Shown here one piece after another: positions 23,401 to 32,935 of a DNA stretch of 64,000 nucleotides. The notes under the pieces were generated by a model that saw only the letters and a list, made by a program, of their open reading frames with translations, ran no database searches and was not told where the DNA came from. Source of the DNA: Trichopria drosophilae (lineage: Eukaryota > Arthropoda > Insecta > Hymenoptera > Diapriidae); assembly GCA_030407085.1 (NCBI GenBank), contig CM059584.1, positions 8,866,001 through 8,930,000 of the forward strand, given 5' to 3'. Within the stretch, counting starts at the first letter, position 1, and each line of letters starts with the position of its first letter. Position numbers and translations under genes: made by a program.

Positions 23401-23612
23401 GACAGGGGGAAGGGATTTTTCCATCGTCGGAGGTACGGCTTACTGCCGAAATTAAATTGCCGTAGCAAGAGGAGATTAAATCGATAACGAATGACCAAAG
23501 TGCGATAATCGACCCGTCAGTCGGTACCTTATTGCCTCTTTCTCTCCCTCAACGAGGTGGATTAACAACTTTAGGGGCTTTCACGAAAGCGTTCGGATCA
23601 CCGATATCGTTT
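20401..23612 (+). promoter_or_regulatory. GC- and CpG-rich promoter and 5' leader island
   Basis: Composition shifts abruptly from AT-rich to GC- and CpG-rich and stays so up to the coding exon. CT-rich runs (21050-21330), CA/CG-rich words and several initiator-like TCAGT sequences (near 21622, 22510 and 22900) are present. Many overlapping frames of 60-135 codons occur on both strands, as expected where stops are rare. They are low-complexity and mutually overlapping, so I do not call them genes. A pyrimidine tract followed by AACGAG at 23551-23556 could be a splice acceptor, so part of the leader may be spliced. The transcription start cannot be fixed from sequence alone. Confidence 0.45.
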
Positions 23613-24597
23613 ATGGCGGATGTTCAACTGCACACTCACTGCATGACCTTCCGCAACATGGCAAACGCGGACGAGTCACAGATGAAATCACGAGTGGACA
23701 CTGATCGGGAGATCGAAAAAGACCCGGCTCGTAGCGAGAAAGCCATGATTCCATGTGACAATAACAACGACACAAAATCCTTGGGTATCTCGCCTCCACC
23801 GACGACTAGGAGTCAGATAATGGCGTATCCAAATCGGGATTCCGATCTGGGGAAAAGCGGATTACTACCGATCGAAACTACTGGTACGATGACGCTGAAG
23901 ATCAGCTCGTGGCACGACCACGTGTACGCCACACCACCAAGGACTCCAACGCCTCATAGGATCAGCGATATTCTTGGATGGTGCAGGATTTCCAGTTCGA
24001 CGAAACCCGGTTTAGGAAGTGGAGGCACGCCAAAATTACTTGCACCGACTCCGAGAAGATTCACCGGAAGTCCTTTGATTAGAGCACCATTGGCCATTTA
24101 TTCTCCACTTCCTGCTCATTCACCAGCATCTATACAAGGCAGCCTAACCTCGCCTCCATGCACCCCTAGTCCAGCGTCTCCTCTGATGTCACCTTCATCT
24201 ATTACTATCGGCATCGCTTCGCCGAAGCTCTATTGCGGCGAGCAATTCGGTAGGCAAGGTTCGGCATTTCACCTGAGCGGATCTCAAAGCATTTCGTCGG
24301 ATGGCACGATTCATCCGGATGAGACCGAAGACAGACCTCTGAACCTGTCCACAGGGTCCAGGACAAGAAGTCCTTCGGGTTCGCCGAGTTCGTCGATTAT
24401 AGGTGGACGTTTTGCCAGAGCTCCGTCGCCGACAATGTTTCGCGAACCTCAGACTGATCCTTACCTTTTAAACGTCCATCATCGTAATCCTCATCTGCCT
24501 CATCAACCTTATGTGCACAACGGTAGGCAGCCAGCAGATGCTATTTCGCCTTGTCCCACAGCTTCGTCGGGGAAACCACTCAGAACGACACCTAAAG
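23613..24597 (+). CDS. N-terminal coding exon of a probable NK-type homeobox transcription factor
   Basis: The frame is open from a stop at 23463; the first in-frame ATG is 23613 (T at -3, a weak context). It encodes 328 residues and one extra base before AAAG|GTGAGA, giving a phase-1 donor at 24598. Reading through would add only a few residues before TAA. Residues 113-123 read TPHRISDILGW, like the TN/eh1-type repression motif of NK homeodomain proteins; the TPHxIxDIL spacing recalls the Nkx6 and NK7 branches. Residues 242-246 are PLNLS, a CtBP-corepressor type site. Most of residues 130-300 is Ser/Pro/Thr-rich and disordered. The homeodomain should lie in later exons, but I found no WFQNRR-type exon here. 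Likely a nuclear DNA-binding repressor. Coding status is fairly sure; the family is tentative. Confidence 0.72.
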
Positions 24598-24603
24598 GTG
24601 AGA
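24598..24603 (+). other. Splice donor of the homeobox-type exon
   Basis: GTGAGA preceded by AAAG fits the metazoan donor consensus MAG|GTRAGT in all but the last base. It interrupts the codon after its first base. Composition falls to AT-rich directly afterwards, as expected at an exon-intron edge. Confidence 0.7.
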
Positions 24604-26480
24604 TTGATTAAATTTTGAAAGTTTTAGTATTATATTGCAAAATGAAGGGATATACCAATTTAACTAATATTATGTCGTTTCTACAAAAATTCAATTCTGA
24701 GGGTACGAACACTGATACGATGTTAATAAACATTAAACTATTCTTTTCCTTTGTCCAGAAATTTTACTTTCATTTTGTATCGCCATTGTTTCTTAAATTC
24801 ATGTTCAGAATGTTGATTTGATATTTTTTAATTTCATATTCAAATTTGCAAATGTAATATAGAAGCTGAATTTCAGTACCATATGAACGCTTGTCATTGT
24901 GTTATCGCTTCAAATCAAACCGTTATTTTAATGAATGAAGTCGATTGGATTATCGCTTTTACAAAGCAAATCTCATTTACTACCTCTGTAAATGGCTGTT
25001 TATTAAAAATTAATGAAATTCATTTTAGGCAAATGTGAAATTTCATTACACAAAGGTCTTACTTTAATTATCCATTAAAACGAGAACTTACTGCATTGCA
25101 GTAAAATCTCGTTATAAAAAATGCAGAAAATTTAAAAACATTATAAGGGTTTGATGAGTGAATGATAATAAATACAATTCCCAAAGTTTTATACGATACT
25201 ACAATATAAATAAAAATGAAGTATTGGATAGCTGAAACTAAAATAATTGCCAATGAAGTGATTGATATTTTAACTTCAATGAGTTACGATGCTGTAAAAT
25301 CACTTTCTGATTGAAAATATTTAGTTATGACGACCAGAGAAGATCCTGCACTTTAAGACAGGTGCTGCTGTCTTAAGCTGGCGTTAATGGATATGACCTC
25401 GTAAAACATTCATTTTGATCGCCTGCAAAGTTTTTGTCGTTATTGGTTCTTGCATGAGTTTGAATGAAATTTCCTCTATCGAAACCTCAATAATTACTAA
25501 AAATGGAGATATTAAATAACGCGAAAAATGAAAAATCTATTTATTAATTGAAATTCGAATCTCTGAACAATAGTGCATAAAAAACAACTCATGTAAGTTT
25601 TTCAATTGCCAATCAATGAATTTTTATTCGACAAATTACTGTGGACAGGATGGTTTCTGTGAAATTCTATAAATCGGCGTTCGGCGAAGTGTTTTCAACA
25701 ATTCACTTTCCGCGTATTGATTTGACGAAGCGATATTTGGCGGACTGTTTTCGGTGGAGTGTGTTGGTTCAATTATTTTACTGATTGATATCCGATACTT
25801 TGTTTTAAATGAATTCATGTTCAAATAAAAATAGCTTGATGCATTATTTGTCCACAAAGTTGTTAATTGCCTGATTAAATACTTTGAATCGATTTTTACT
25901 TTCGAAATTGGCGTTCTTCCGTGGGTTGATGATAATACATTATTATTCCCAAAATGTACTATTAAGATATATTTTTATATAAATAATTAAAAATTTTTTG
26001 AATATTCCTTCTCTTTTGTGAGTTATTTTTTTTTCTAACGAAATTATTTTTACCCAATATATCAACCATAGAGTATTAAAAATCTTACAAATGCTTTTTA
26101 TACTACATTTTTTATAATAATTTTATGAAAAGTTTTAGTGATTACGTTTAGTCCTACCAAGTTTGCAGTAATAGCAGAAAAATTGCTTTGACTTGATTGT
26201 TAATATACCTTTGTATGATTGTCCGAAATGTTATTAGTTTAGATAGTGTATTTCCTTTAAATCGATGATAGCTATTATAACTATCTTTTTTCAATATGAT
26301 TCTATAACAAGTCAATTTTTTGGTTATTCATTTGTATTCTGGCCAGTATTGGTAGTATTATTCTGCAAAGTAAATTTGTTGATTCTTATTTATGATTTTG
26401 GTCAATTATTTTATATATCCAATTTTATATTTCCAATGAACTCTGGATGACCAGAAATAAACCTAGTGCAATGGAAATTT
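24604..26480 (+). other. Start of presumed large intron, AT-rich
   Basis: AT-rich DNA with only chance frames (24615-24821, 25068-25253, 25636-25857, 26265-26450). I see no second coding exon. Intron status follows from the donor at 24598 and is an inference. Confidence 0.45.
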
Positions 26481-27700
26481 AATAACAAAACAAGTCACAT
26501 CCCAAAAAAGCCTTTTGTTGCGCTTGCCATTTTTAATGGAAATCGAGTGTAAATTTTGTTGTTGTTTTTTTTTTGCAGGATTTTTGCATACTTTAATCGA
26601 AGGGGTAAATAGTTGTTTAACATGTTATTTAAAATATTACATGTTAGTATGTTCTCGAATAATAAGGGACATATGATTATTTTGGGCATTTACAACTATT
26701 ATAATAATATGTTAGGTTGATCCATTTTAAACTTCGAATGATAAATCATGCCTCAAGTAAAAATACAAAAATGAGTTGTGCGCAATTATTTCTAGTCCAA
26801 CATATGATTGTCCAAAATATTAGTACTATACATTAAGGTATCGTTGCTAAGCAAACTATTCGAAAATTTAAAATTCTGGAAACTTATTAAATGGACTATT
26901 TTCAACAATGTCTGGAATATTCAAACAAAGTAATACTATATTATGATTTCATAGATATTATCATAATGCGTTAGTTACGGCCACATTTAGTTTCGAACGA
27001 TAAATCAGGGTTCAAGTAAGAATCCAAAAATAAGTTTGCTGGATTGTTTCTAGACCAATATTGTCCAAAATATTAGTGCTTCGGCTAACGTACTTCTAGT
27101 ACGTATTATTTTAAGTGCAGTAACTAAATTCTTTGTACTAATGATCTTCAACACATTAATTTCATTTGTTATATTGGTCGCATTTTGACACGTATTTTGA
27201 GTTTTATATTTCTAAAAAATATGTAGGTTGTTTACTATTATTCCAGCCACTATATTTTGATTTTTTTACAAATACTTACACTATTTGATTATTTTGGGCA
27301 TTTCGAAGTATAATAATATTTTATATCATTACAGAGCACATTTTGGGTGTATGATTAATTGAAATATTTATTTTCACAACAATCTTTCCGAACTCAGTTT
27401 TAAGTAATATTGGACCTTTCTTTCGATATTTTATTATCATTTCGATGACATAGTTAAGAAGGAGCAATTATTTTGGACATTTCAAGAAAATATTGTGATA
27501 TAATAAACAGCTGCCTACAATGAGATGCCATGGAGAATTTGCGCGACAAACTGTTCGAATTATTTCCGGGTAGTACCAATTCAACGAATCGTTGCTGAGC
27601 ATACTGTTCGAAGAATTAGAATCCCGGAAACATCAAATGGACTATTTTCAACAATGTCCAGAATACTCAAACAAAGAATTGTCTGAATTAGATTGTGAAT
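26480..27700. repeat. Diverged long-period repeat block
   Basis: Several landmarks recur in the same order. ATTTTGGGCATTT occurs near 26679 and 27292, with a variant near 27472. A block from TCGTTGCTAAGC through ATGGACTATTTTCAACAATG to AATATTCAAACAAAG at 26840-26930 reappears at 27590-27680, about 745 bp later. 'CGATAAATCA..CAAGTAA' occurs near 26740 and 27000. This reads as an old tandem or segmental amplification. It has no coding content. Confidence 0.55.
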
Positions 27701-27827
27701 TAATTGGAATAGTTGTATAATATTGTACATTTTTTAGTCACTAAATTGAATGGAATTTTGCACACTTTTATACGCACAATTACAAAAAAAGATTTTTTTT
27801 TTATTTTAAAGAGCGAAAAGAATTTTG

Positions 27828-27897
27828 ACCCGTCGTGAATTGAACCAGGGACCTTTCGATTGACGATCGAAGGATGTACCACCTGAACTACGTATCC
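27828..27897 (-). pseudogene. tRNA-like sequence with A and B boxes
   Basis: On the minus strand TAGTTCAGGTGGTAC matches a pol III box A and CTGGTTCAATTC a box B. Between them, TTCGA TCGTCAA TCGAA forms an anticodon-like arm with GTC at the anticodon position, suggesting Asp ancestry. The acceptor and T stems do not pair well and position 33 is C rather than U, so this is a pseudogene or the head of a tRNA-derived SINE rather than a working tRNA. Confidence 0.6.
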
Positions 27898-27937
27898 TAT
27901 CTAAGATGTTGAATTATTGAAATCATATGAATTACAT

Positions 27938-28711
27938 ACACAGGCCAACAAATTTTAGAACCGAGAGAACCAGAACATACTTTTCCGAAGGTATTTGATG
28001 TGCTAAATTCGAATCCGACCTCAACTAGCCCCTATACATCAGATTTTTTAGATATTTTAACCTAAATGTGCAAAAAGTACTTTTTTTGGGTACATTTGAG
28101 GTACTGTAACTTCAAGACCGATTTTTTTTTCAAAACGATCGTCATGGTATCTCAAAGTACTGTTTTTTCCCTTCAAAATCTGTTTAAAACTTAGAAAAAT
28201 CTTTATTGGTCATTGAGATATCGTCTGCTGAAGTTTCTGAGTTTAGAAAATTCGGCGATATTCAGAAACTGAGCAGAATCAGATAAAGCTTCAAGAATAG
28301 AAAGAAATTAACCACAAAGACATCAATTTCGAATGGCTTTTAAGATATTCGGTGTTGCTGAGAAGGGATGTGAAGTCAGAATAACAAAATACAAAATGTC
28401 GGATTCAATATGTCTTGATTCAATAATGTCGGATTCAATAAACTCAGAAACTTCAACAGACGATATCTCAGTGACCAATAATGATTTTTCTAAGTTTGAA
28501 AACGGACTTTGAAAGGCAAAAACAGTACTTTGAGATACCGTAACGATCGTTTTGAAAAAAATCTGTCTTGAACTTACAGTACCTGAAATGTACCCAAAAA
28601 ACGTACTTTTTGCACTTTTAGGTTAAAATATCTCAAAAACCTGACGTTTAGGGGCTAAAATATGTTCTGGTCCATGGTTCTGCAATTTTTTCAAATTTTG
28701 TCTGCCTGTGT
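27938..28711. mobile_element. Foldback element with ~270-320-bp inverted arms
   Basis: The ends are ACACAGGCCAACAAATTTT and, inverted, ACACAGGCAGACAAAATTTG. The arms match over long tracts, for example GCAAAAAGTACTTTTTTTGG against its complement near 28580, and GATATCGTCTGCTGAAGTTT against the complement near 28455. The centre (28263-28437) carries a threefold ATGTCGGATTCAATA-like word. No ORF and no clear target duplication. The left end starts 40 bp from the tRNA-like relic. Confidence 0.75.
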
Positions 28712-28739
28712 TATGGAACAAATGTAATTTTGACTTTTT

Positions 28740-29340
28740 TTGGAGTGAAGTGAAGTGAAGAAAGTTGGGGGTTGATTGGAGTGAGTTTACGTGCTCTGCG
28801 TGATCGTAAAGACAGGAAATTGGGACGCTTCGTGCAATTAGCGATAAGCGGAATGGCTCGATAAAAGAAAAGGGACGTTGCCCGACTAAATTGTAATGTA
28901 AACACTCGAGGCGACGGAGTAGTGTTACGGCGCGCGGTCTATGATGTAAGAACGCGATTGCGCTATGCTCGGCATTCGCTGTGGAACGCCTGATAGTGAT
29001 CTATAAGGCTGCTAACTCCGTAGCTAGCATATCTCCGCAGCATCGAGTGGCCACTCGAGCACGCCGCTTCTACGATTCCAACCCCTTTGTCTTCTCACCG
29101 ATGTCGTCATCGTCCTACCGACAAAAAGCCCGCGTTCCTCTCTTGGCTCGTGTATGACATAACGTCATAACACCTGCGTCAGATCTCCCCCTCTTGAACG
29201 TTTAAATCCCAAAATTTCCTCGGAGCTTATTACAAATGCTCGAAAAGTAGCCGCCATTCTTCTGGTTTGTATACGATAGCGTCTGCGTTGGAACAGTTAT
29301 AGATCCAGCGACAAAGGGTGACTGAAATACTAATTCGAGT
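28740..29340. promoter_or_regulatory. GC-rich islet within the presumed intron
   Basis: An abrupt rise in GC and CpG (GGCGCGCGG, CGCGATTGCGC, GAGTGGCCACTCGAGC) is not explained by any ORF or repeat. It contains a CRE-like palindrome, TATGACATAACGTCATAA. It starts with a GTGAA triplication (GTGAAGTGAAGTGAAG). Candidates are an enhancer, an alternative promoter or a non-coding exon of the upstream gene. Confidence 0.35.
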
Positions 29341-29740
29341 ACAGTGGCTGTTAAATTTGATGCGGGTTTTCGATTAAGGGGTTACATCCTGTCGACAGAG
29401 AAAAATGAAGGCATTGTATTTAGTGCAAGAACTTCAATTTTTCGTTTTTGGGATTTTAAAATTTTTTCGATAGGTAACTGGAATTTCATTTCAAAATTGA
29501 ACCACTTTTGTTCGTAGAATAAAGAATTTTTCTCTGGTGGCAATGATGACTTTAATGCAATTTATACATAGAAACGGAACACAGAGATAAACTAATTGTG
29601 TATAAACGTATAACTAGAATGTAGTTTTTTAATTTGATAATATAATAATTGCAACTGCTTTCAAAAAAAGGTTCGATTGCTTCTACTGTACGGTTTCTGT
29701 TATTTAAATAAAATGAACTCCTATTATTAAATTCATAGTC

Positions 29741-30602
29741 CGCACGGAAAAAAAATGTTTATAGATTCTGCCGAAAACTCAAGTAAAATTTGCCTAAGAA
29801 ATTCAATAACCAACATTATGTGAAATTTATATTGTTACTTCGGCAATATTTGCTTGGTAATGTCGAGAGAATGTACCTAATAACTCGTATACGACTTTTC
29901 TGCAAATTCTACTTAGTAACTTCGGCAAAAATTGCCGAGTCTCAACTTTTACTGATCAGCTGTGCTGTCTACGCGCTCTCAGAACTTTGCTGGCGCTCGT
30001 AGCGCCATTCCGCGGCGAGACCCAACATCACCTTTCCACTCAGTCGCTACAGTAGAATGGAATTTATATTTGTTATGTTTGTGTAAATGCACTCGTTAAA
30101 ATGACCGGGGAACAAAGTTCCGAAAATCAACACCAAAAGGCCAAAATTTCGATGTAGCATGGCTCCAGCGTGATTTTCTTCACTTTGTCTTTGAAAATTT
30201 GGCAAAAAGAAAGCAAATTAAAATACCTTGGACTCACGCAATATCGAAATTTTATTCGTTAGGGGTTTTGATTTTCGGAACTTTGTTCACCGGCCGTTAA
30301 AATTCCTTATGTTTACGCTTAGTTAGAACCAATTAGGACGCTGTATAAGAAATCTCGATCGTAAACAAGTGTTCTGTTTCTATTGTAAGCGTAAAGGAAG
30401 AAACTACTCCGTCAAAATGACCCCTAATTTACCGACGACGCGGGTACAGTGGCGCCGCGCTAAAGTTGCAGTCCACGAAAATCTACATAGACTGGCTAAG
30501 CATAATGCTTAGAAAAAACTCGGCAAATATTGCCGAAGTTCAGACTCGGCAGATTCTACTTAAGCGACTTCGGCAGAATCTACAAAAGATTTTTTTCCGG
30601 GC
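29741..30602. mobile_element. TIR element with CGG(A)n ends and TGCCGAA repeats
   Basis: The left terminus (CACGGAAAAAAAATG, then ATAGATTCTGCCGAAAAC) is mirrored at the right (GACTTCGGCAGAATCTAC, AAAAGATTTTTTTCCGGGC). Subterminal words CGGCAATATTTGC and CGGCAAAAATTGCCGA recur on both sides. A plus-strand frame at 29790-30002 spans these repeats and is not a gene. The hAT-like MITE at 30103-30295 is nested inside and therefore inserted later. Confidence 0.68.
30103..30295. mobile_element. hAT-like MITE, GGCCGGGGAAC family, copy 2 (nested)
   Basis: The ends are GACCGGGGAACAAAGTTCCG and the inverted GGCCGGTGAACAAAG. The flanking duplication GTTAAAAT lies at 30095-30102 and 30296-30303, and the match extends one base further to CGTTAAAAT. 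The interior matches copy 1 (CGATATTGCGTGAGTCC-type and GCTTTCTTTTTGCCA words, partly in inverted order). It is inserted within the element at 29741-30602. Confidence 0.87.
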
Positions 30603-30740
30603 GTGAATCGATTTGTTTATATAGAAACGAGTAGTTATACCGGTCGGAAAATAAAACCATTTGGATCCTATCGACACTATCGAACTACCTGATTATGTCC
30701 CGGTTATTGCAGCTAAATGAGTATGATTAAAATAGCCATG

Positions 30741-31130
30741 TTGTTGCAACCAAACTGGTTTGGTTAAGATAGTTAGGTTCTTGCAACCAAACTGGTTTGT
30801 CTGAAATATTTAGATTTTTGCAACTAAACCAGTTTGGTTAAAATTGTTAGTTTGTTTGAACCAAACGAATTTGTTTGAAATTGCTGCAACCAAACTGGTT
30901 TGGCTTAAATATTTATATTATTGGAACCAAACCAATTTGGTTAAGATTGTTAAGTTCTTGCAACCATACTGGTTTGACTAAAATAGTTAGGTTGTTGCAA
31001 CTAAACCAGTTTGGTTAAAATTGTTCTGTTGTCTCAACCAAACAAATTTGATTAAAATAGATATGTTGATGCAACCAAACTGGTTTATCTTTATTAGTTA
31101 GGTTTTTTCAGCCAAACCAGTTCGGTTTAA
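30741..31130. repeat. Array of short palindromes at ~37-bp spacing
   Basis: About eleven copies of a dyad close to AACCAAACTGGTTTGGTT (arms AACCAAAC and GTTTGGTT around a two-base centre) have centres near 30756, 30793, 30831, 30868, 30897, 30933, 30970, 31007, 31043, 31081 and 31119. Spacing is mostly 36-38 bp with one short step. The centre alternates between TG and CA, so units occur in both orientations or have mutated at the centre. Spacers share TAAAATAGTTAGGTTGTTGC-like sequence. Isolated relatives occur near 31450 and 31575. Confidence 0.85.
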
Positions 31131-32544
31131 TCAAATTGGATGGTGCACGCAGAAGATCAAGATCGCAGATTTCAATTTTTATTGCACGGTTTGTGTTCTC
31201 TCCGGAATTGAGATACTTCTCAAAATATTAAGAACTCGCATGGAACAATACGCTGTTTTGCATAAAAACCATATCATATTTGTATACATATGCGCATTGT
31301 TCCAGCCAGTAACACTCAACCGAATTACGATAAACAAATTATACGGTCTTGACATAACTAAGCTACTTTAATCTGATAACCAAACTTCTTTGCAGATTAC
31401 AAACAAACCGACGTAAAAAGTAATCGTTTAGTTGAGTGAACCAAACTAGGTCCAACCAAACTGGGTTTAAAAAACAGTGAAGCAACTTTCCTTTCATGTA
31501 GCATTATTTATCAGTGTTCTTATTTTAATCGTTTTGGTCTATATTGATAATGGTTTAGTTGTGTAAAACCAAATTAGGTTTAACCAACTCGGTTTTGTCA
31601 TAAAATGAAATTACTTTATTTCCGCGTACTAGTGTTTGCTATTTATTATATAATATTATTTGAACGAACCCATGAATTAGGTTTGACTCCGTCATCGGTA
31701 ACCGTAATAAAAACTAATAGGTGGGCATGTGGTATCTAACCTTCCCTACATAGGAAAATAATCTCTGTCTACAATGGAATTATTTATAATGTGGCACGAT
31801 TTACAATATTGAATGTAGAAAATAACATTTTGTCAACTATAAATTGTATTAAACTCTTAATTCTAGTGTTTATTAACTTCTGTCCTTATTGTTATAAGAT
31901 ATTTTAATAAAAAATGAACCAATATCATTCAACGTTAATGAATATGCGTTGAAAAATGTTATTATCTCATTCCTATTAGTATTTCAAAAACACGCAGAAA
32001 ACATGAGTAAAATGTATAGGTTGTAAGCGTTAATGGGTTAATATACTTCAAGTAATGTATGACAGACCCGTAGTAAGCCATTAGTACAGCTGCAGCTTTA
32101 GTCCATTTGTTGTTATCAGTGAAACATTCTAAGCATTATTGCACACAACCCTTTAATTGTATGGAAGGGATTACACACATGCATACATAAATTGTATTGG
32201 GTCGTGAAGGATTTTAAGACATACATATATTTCATTAATTGTTGGTCATAATTCTGAAGTAGGATTGTCGTGTAAGAGACCGCTATATTTGTAAATACAC
32301 GTGTGGAACAGGGGATTGAAGGGTACAGCCATCAAAGAGAATTATTAAAATTTGCATATACAATAAATATAAAAGTCTTTCTTCTATGCTTAGTTGAAAT
32401 ATGGAAATAATTATAAAAGTTGTCCAAAACTGTTTTACACAATTTGTTGCAGAAAAAGGCAACTTTTGAAAATGATTTAAATCTACATTTGTTCATAAGA
32501 AACCGGAAAAGGATACATCTTTCTTCACCTAGAAATGGTTTTTC
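31131..32544. other. AT-rich stretch with stray dyads
   Basis: Degenerate relatives of the dyad unit (CCAACCAAACTGGGTTT near 31453, TTTAACCAACTCGGTTTT near 31579) trail off from the array. Otherwise I see no gene or repeat terminus. Confidence 0.45.
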
Positions 32545-32935
32545 GAGTTCTGAATTTTAAGACATGTATAGTCTGGAAAATAAAAAACTATGAGCTTCTT
32601 CAAAAAATAATAAGATTAAAAAGTTCTCAGAACCAATTGAGGAACACACTGGAATTTTTTGCGATTTCTATGTTGATATTTTAAACAGTTTTTAATTTGA
32701 ATTTTTGAAAAATTTAAAAAAATGACAGTGTATTCTCTGATGGATTTCAAGCATTTTTTGTCAAAATTCTCAGTAAAAGTAAAATTGTTCAAAACATCGA
32801 CAGAAAAATGTGGAGAAATTCCAATGTATTCCTCAATTAATTCTGAAAAGTTTTCACATTTATAATTTTGTTGATCAAGTTCATCGTTTTTTTTAATTAT
32901 AGGGTCCTGAAATTGAAAAAAAAAACAGTTTTATA
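32545..32935. mobile_element. Inverted-repeat element, family 1, copy 2
   Basis: The left arm (CCAATTGAGGAACACACTGG near 32634) is complementary to the right arm (CCAATGTATTCCTCAATTAA near 32822). The outer words TTTTAAGACATGTATAG and TATAGGGTCCTGAAATTG also pair. The order and sequence match 935-1390. Non-coding. Confidence 0.6.

Noticed and set aside
23532..23612. Upstream extension of the coding exon by 27 codons
   Set aside because: That extension would start at TTG. The first true ATG in the frame is at 23613, with an in-frame stop at 23463 and no ATG between, so I used 23613.
27828..27897. Functional tRNA-Asp gene
   Set aside because: The acceptor and T stems do not pair and position 33 is C. 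Only the pol III boxes and the anticodon arm survive.
30741..31130. A regularly spaced repeat array that superficially resembles CRISPR
   Set aside because: Spacers are similar to one another rather than unique, repeats are imperfect palindromes of ~18 bp, and the setting is clearly eukaryotic. It is a minisatellite or dyad array.
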